DNA of 8,208 nucleotides. It comes from Methylotenera sp. GTDB lineage: Bacteria; Pseudomonadota; Gammaproteobacteria; Burkholderiales; Methylophilaceae. Made by a program: the position numbers and the translations under genes. Shown here one piece after another: positions 6,768 to 8,208 of this stretch. The stretch covers positions 1-8,208 of the forward strand of contig SXVG01000022.1 of assembly GCA_005791685.1 (NCBI GenBank), in the 5' to 3' direction. The notes beneath the pieces were generated by a model. It was given only the letters and a program-made list of their open reading frames with translations. It made no database searches and had not been told where the DNA came from. The number at the start of each line of letters is the position of its first letter. The stretch's first letter is position 1.

Positions 6768-6781
6768 TTGATTTATATCAA
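6768..6781. promoter_or_regulatory. FNR/Anr-type binding box upstream of ccoN
   Basis: The sequence TTGAT-TTAT-ATCAA is a perfect match to the FNR consensus TTGAT-N4-ATCAA, and the flanks AATT...AATT extend the symmetry. Its centre lies about 88 bp upstream of the ccoN ATG and about 96 bp upstream of the divergent lipoprotein ATG. FNR-family activators (Fnr, Anr, FixK) induce cbb3 oxidase operons when oxygen is low. The centre-to-(-10) spacing on the ccoN side fits activation of ccoN. The site is too far from the other gene's candidate -10 for the usual -41.5 arrangement. Confidence 0.88.
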
Positions 6782-6847
6782 TTGATGAGCAGAATATTGG
6801 CTTTTCCCTGGCTAAATACAACGCATACGAGGTGTGCCTAGCTTGGG

Positions 6848-6853
6848 CATAAT
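6848..6853 (+). promoter_or_regulatory. Candidate -10 element for the substrate-binding lipoprotein gene
   Basis: CATAAT is five of six to TATAAT and lies 17 bp before the ATG at 6871. It would give a leader of only about 10 nt. I see no convincing -35 hexamer at 17 bp spacing, so this is a weak call. It is offered because no better candidate is visible in the rest of the divergent region. Confidence 0.3.
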
Positions 6854-6870
6854 CGAGTAAAATCCCCGTT

Positions 6871-8208
6871 ATGATTCTTTTCAGCCCGTCGTTTAATAAG
6901 TGTTTGGCCTATTTAGTGCTTATGCTAGTCCTTAATGCCTGCGGTAAGCAAGCACCGATGACCCCGCCGGAAATTATTTTTGCTGTTAGCCAAGCGCCGC
7001 TTAATTTAGACCCACGCTATGCCAGCGATGCCGCCTCGGAACGGCTTAATCGACTGCTGTATCAAAGCCTGGTTGATTTTGACGATCAATCTAGGCCGCA
7101 GGCCAGTTTAGCGACTTGGCAACAGCTCAGCCCCCTTGTTTACCGCTTTGCGCTTAATAAAAATCGCGCGCCCTTTCATTACCCTAAGTCTGGGCTTGGG
7201 CAAGCGACGGCCGTTAAATTGACCGCGCACGACGTTAAGGCCACTTACGATTCTTTAAGGACGCTGGCGGATTCGCCGCACAGTGCCGAATTTAGCCACA
7301 TAGAAAATATAGCCGTGCCAGATGAGGACACGGTGCTGTTTCACCTAAAGCGCGCCGATCGGCATTTTCCGGCCAAATTGCTGATAGGCATACTGCCGGC
7401 AAACTTGATAAACGCCCAGCATGATTTTGCCCATACTCCGGTCGGCAGTGGCCCATTAATCGTCTTGGATAATCAAAGCGGCTTGCGTTTACAGCGGCTT
7501 AAAGACGGTCAATTGATACGCTTGATGGTGGTGAAAGATCCCACGGTGCGCATGCTCAAGTTGCTGCAGGGCGAGGTGGATTTGCTGCAAGGCGACTTAC
7601 CGCCCGAGGCGGTGCGTTATTTGCAGGGTAAGCAAGCGCTCAAGGTTAACACTGCTTACGGGGCGAACTTCTCTTACTTAGGGTTGAACATGCAAGACCC
7701 GCAGTTGAAGAAGCTAAAAGTCAGGCTGGCCTTAGCCCATGCCATAGACCGTGAGACCATCATTAAAAAAGTCATGGTTAGGCATAGCCGTTTGGGCGGT
7801 GCCATCTTGCCCCCTGAGCATTACGCACACCCACAAAGCTTGCCGCCTTATGCCTACGATCCGGCGCTGGCTAGGCGTTTATTGCTGGAAGCTGGGGTAA
7901 CATTGCCACTTAAATTGGTCTATAAAACCTCCACCGATGCGCAGCGACTCAGGCTGGCGACCATTATGCAAGCGCAAATGCGGCCAGCGGGCATACAGTT
8001 GGAGATACGCAGTTTGGATTGGGCGACCTTTTTTGCCGAAATCAAGCAAGGCAATTTTCAGTTGTATGGCTTAACCTGGGTGGGCATCAAGACCCCGGAA
8101 ATTTACGCCCAAACCTTTGCCTCCAGCAGTGTGCCGCCCCATGGCTTTAACCGTGGCCGTTATCAGGATGCGCAATTGGACCAATGGCTGCTGCAGGAGA
8201 ATTGGTCG
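6871..8208 (+). CDS. ABC transporter substrate-binding lipoprotein, peptide type (SBP_bac_5, DppA/OppA-like), 3' end outside window
   Basis: The frame is open from ATG 6871 to the window edge (446 codons, no stop), so the C-terminus is missing. Residues 1-23 form a signal peptide with a hydrophobic core and a lipobox-like L-N-A-C ending at Cys24, so the mature protein is probably lipid-anchored; Asn at -2 is less common than Ser, Ala or Thr. Family features include P-L-N-L-D-P-R-Y near residue 44, L-Y-Q-S-L-V-D-F, a T-A-H-D-V-K-A-T-Y-D-S-L segment, G-S-G-P-L, a long 'Y-L-G-L-N-M' strand and R-L-A-L-A-H-A-I-D-R-E-T-I. Together these are typical of peptide/nickel-binding periplasmic proteins, which usually exceed 500 residues. 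The ligand cannot be predicted. The gene is divergent from ccoN. The Shine-Dalgarno is weak (GAG at 6855-6857), and the next in-frame codon upstream that matters is a stop at 6850-6852, fixing the start. Confidence 0.88.
   Translation, partial: MILFSPSFNKCLAYLVLMLVLNACGKQAPMTPPEIIFAVSQAPLNLDPRYASDAASERLNRLLYQSLVDFDDQSRPQASLATWQQLSPLVYRFALNKNRAPFHYPKSGLGQATAVKLTAHDVKATYDSLRTLADSPHSAEFSHIENIAVPDEDTVLFHLKRADRHFPAKLLIGILPANLINAQHDFAHTPVGSGPLIVLDNQSGLRLQRLKDGQLIRLMVVKDPTVRMLKLLQGEVDLLQGDLPPEAVRYLQGKQALKVNTAYGANFSYLGLNMQDPQLKKLKVRLALAHAIDRETIIKKVMVRHSRLGGAILPPEHYAHPQSLPPYAYDPALARRLLLEAGVTLPLKLVYKTSTDAQRLRLATIMQAQMRPAGIQLEIRSLDWATFFAEIKQGNFQLYGLTWVGIKTPEIYAQTFASSSVPPHGFNRGRYQDAQLDQWLLQENWS

Overview
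The window is a respiratory gene cluster from a proteobacterium, most probably a betaproteobacterium. This is inferred from the ccoNOQP–ccoG–fixH order, the two-membrane-segment form of CcoP, the very short FixH and a UbiM-type ubiquinone hydroxylase. Base composition looks intermediate and fairly uniform. I see no insertion sequence, phage gene, tRNA, rRNA or CRISPR array.

Layout. At the left edge, on the + strand, is the 3' end of a radical SAM protein gene (1-429). Its stop codon directly abuts the stop codon of a convergent gene. From 6686 down to 430 everything is on the - strand, in transcription order: ccoN, ccoO, ccoQ and ccoP (the four subunits of a cbb3-type cytochrome c oxidase), a strong hairpin terminator, ccoG (an Fe-S membrane protein for oxidase copper assembly), fixH/ccoH (a small assembly protein), and a UbiM-like FAD monooxygenase of ubiquinone biosynthesis. 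At the right edge, divergent on the + strand, is the 5' part of a peptide-type ABC transporter substrate-binding lipoprotein (6871 to window end). The 184-bp divergent region (6687-6870) holds a perfect FNR/Anr box.

How the genes work together. CcoNOP forms the high-affinity, proton-pumping terminal oxidase used at low oxygen, and CcoQ is its small stabilising subunit. CcoG and FixH help mature and assemble it. UbiM uses O2 to hydroxylate the ubiquinone ring, so it supplies the quinone pool that feeds electrons towards the bc1 complex and then the oxidase. The FNR box about 90 bp upstream of ccoN fits induction of the operon when oxygen falls. The terminator between ccoP and ccoG would let the structural genes be expressed more strongly than the assembly genes, through partial readthrough.

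Most of this is well-known biology. I found no clear sign of an undescribed system. The points most worth checking are the ubiM–cco linkage without ccoI/ccoS, the intra-operon terminator and the control region upstream of ccoN.
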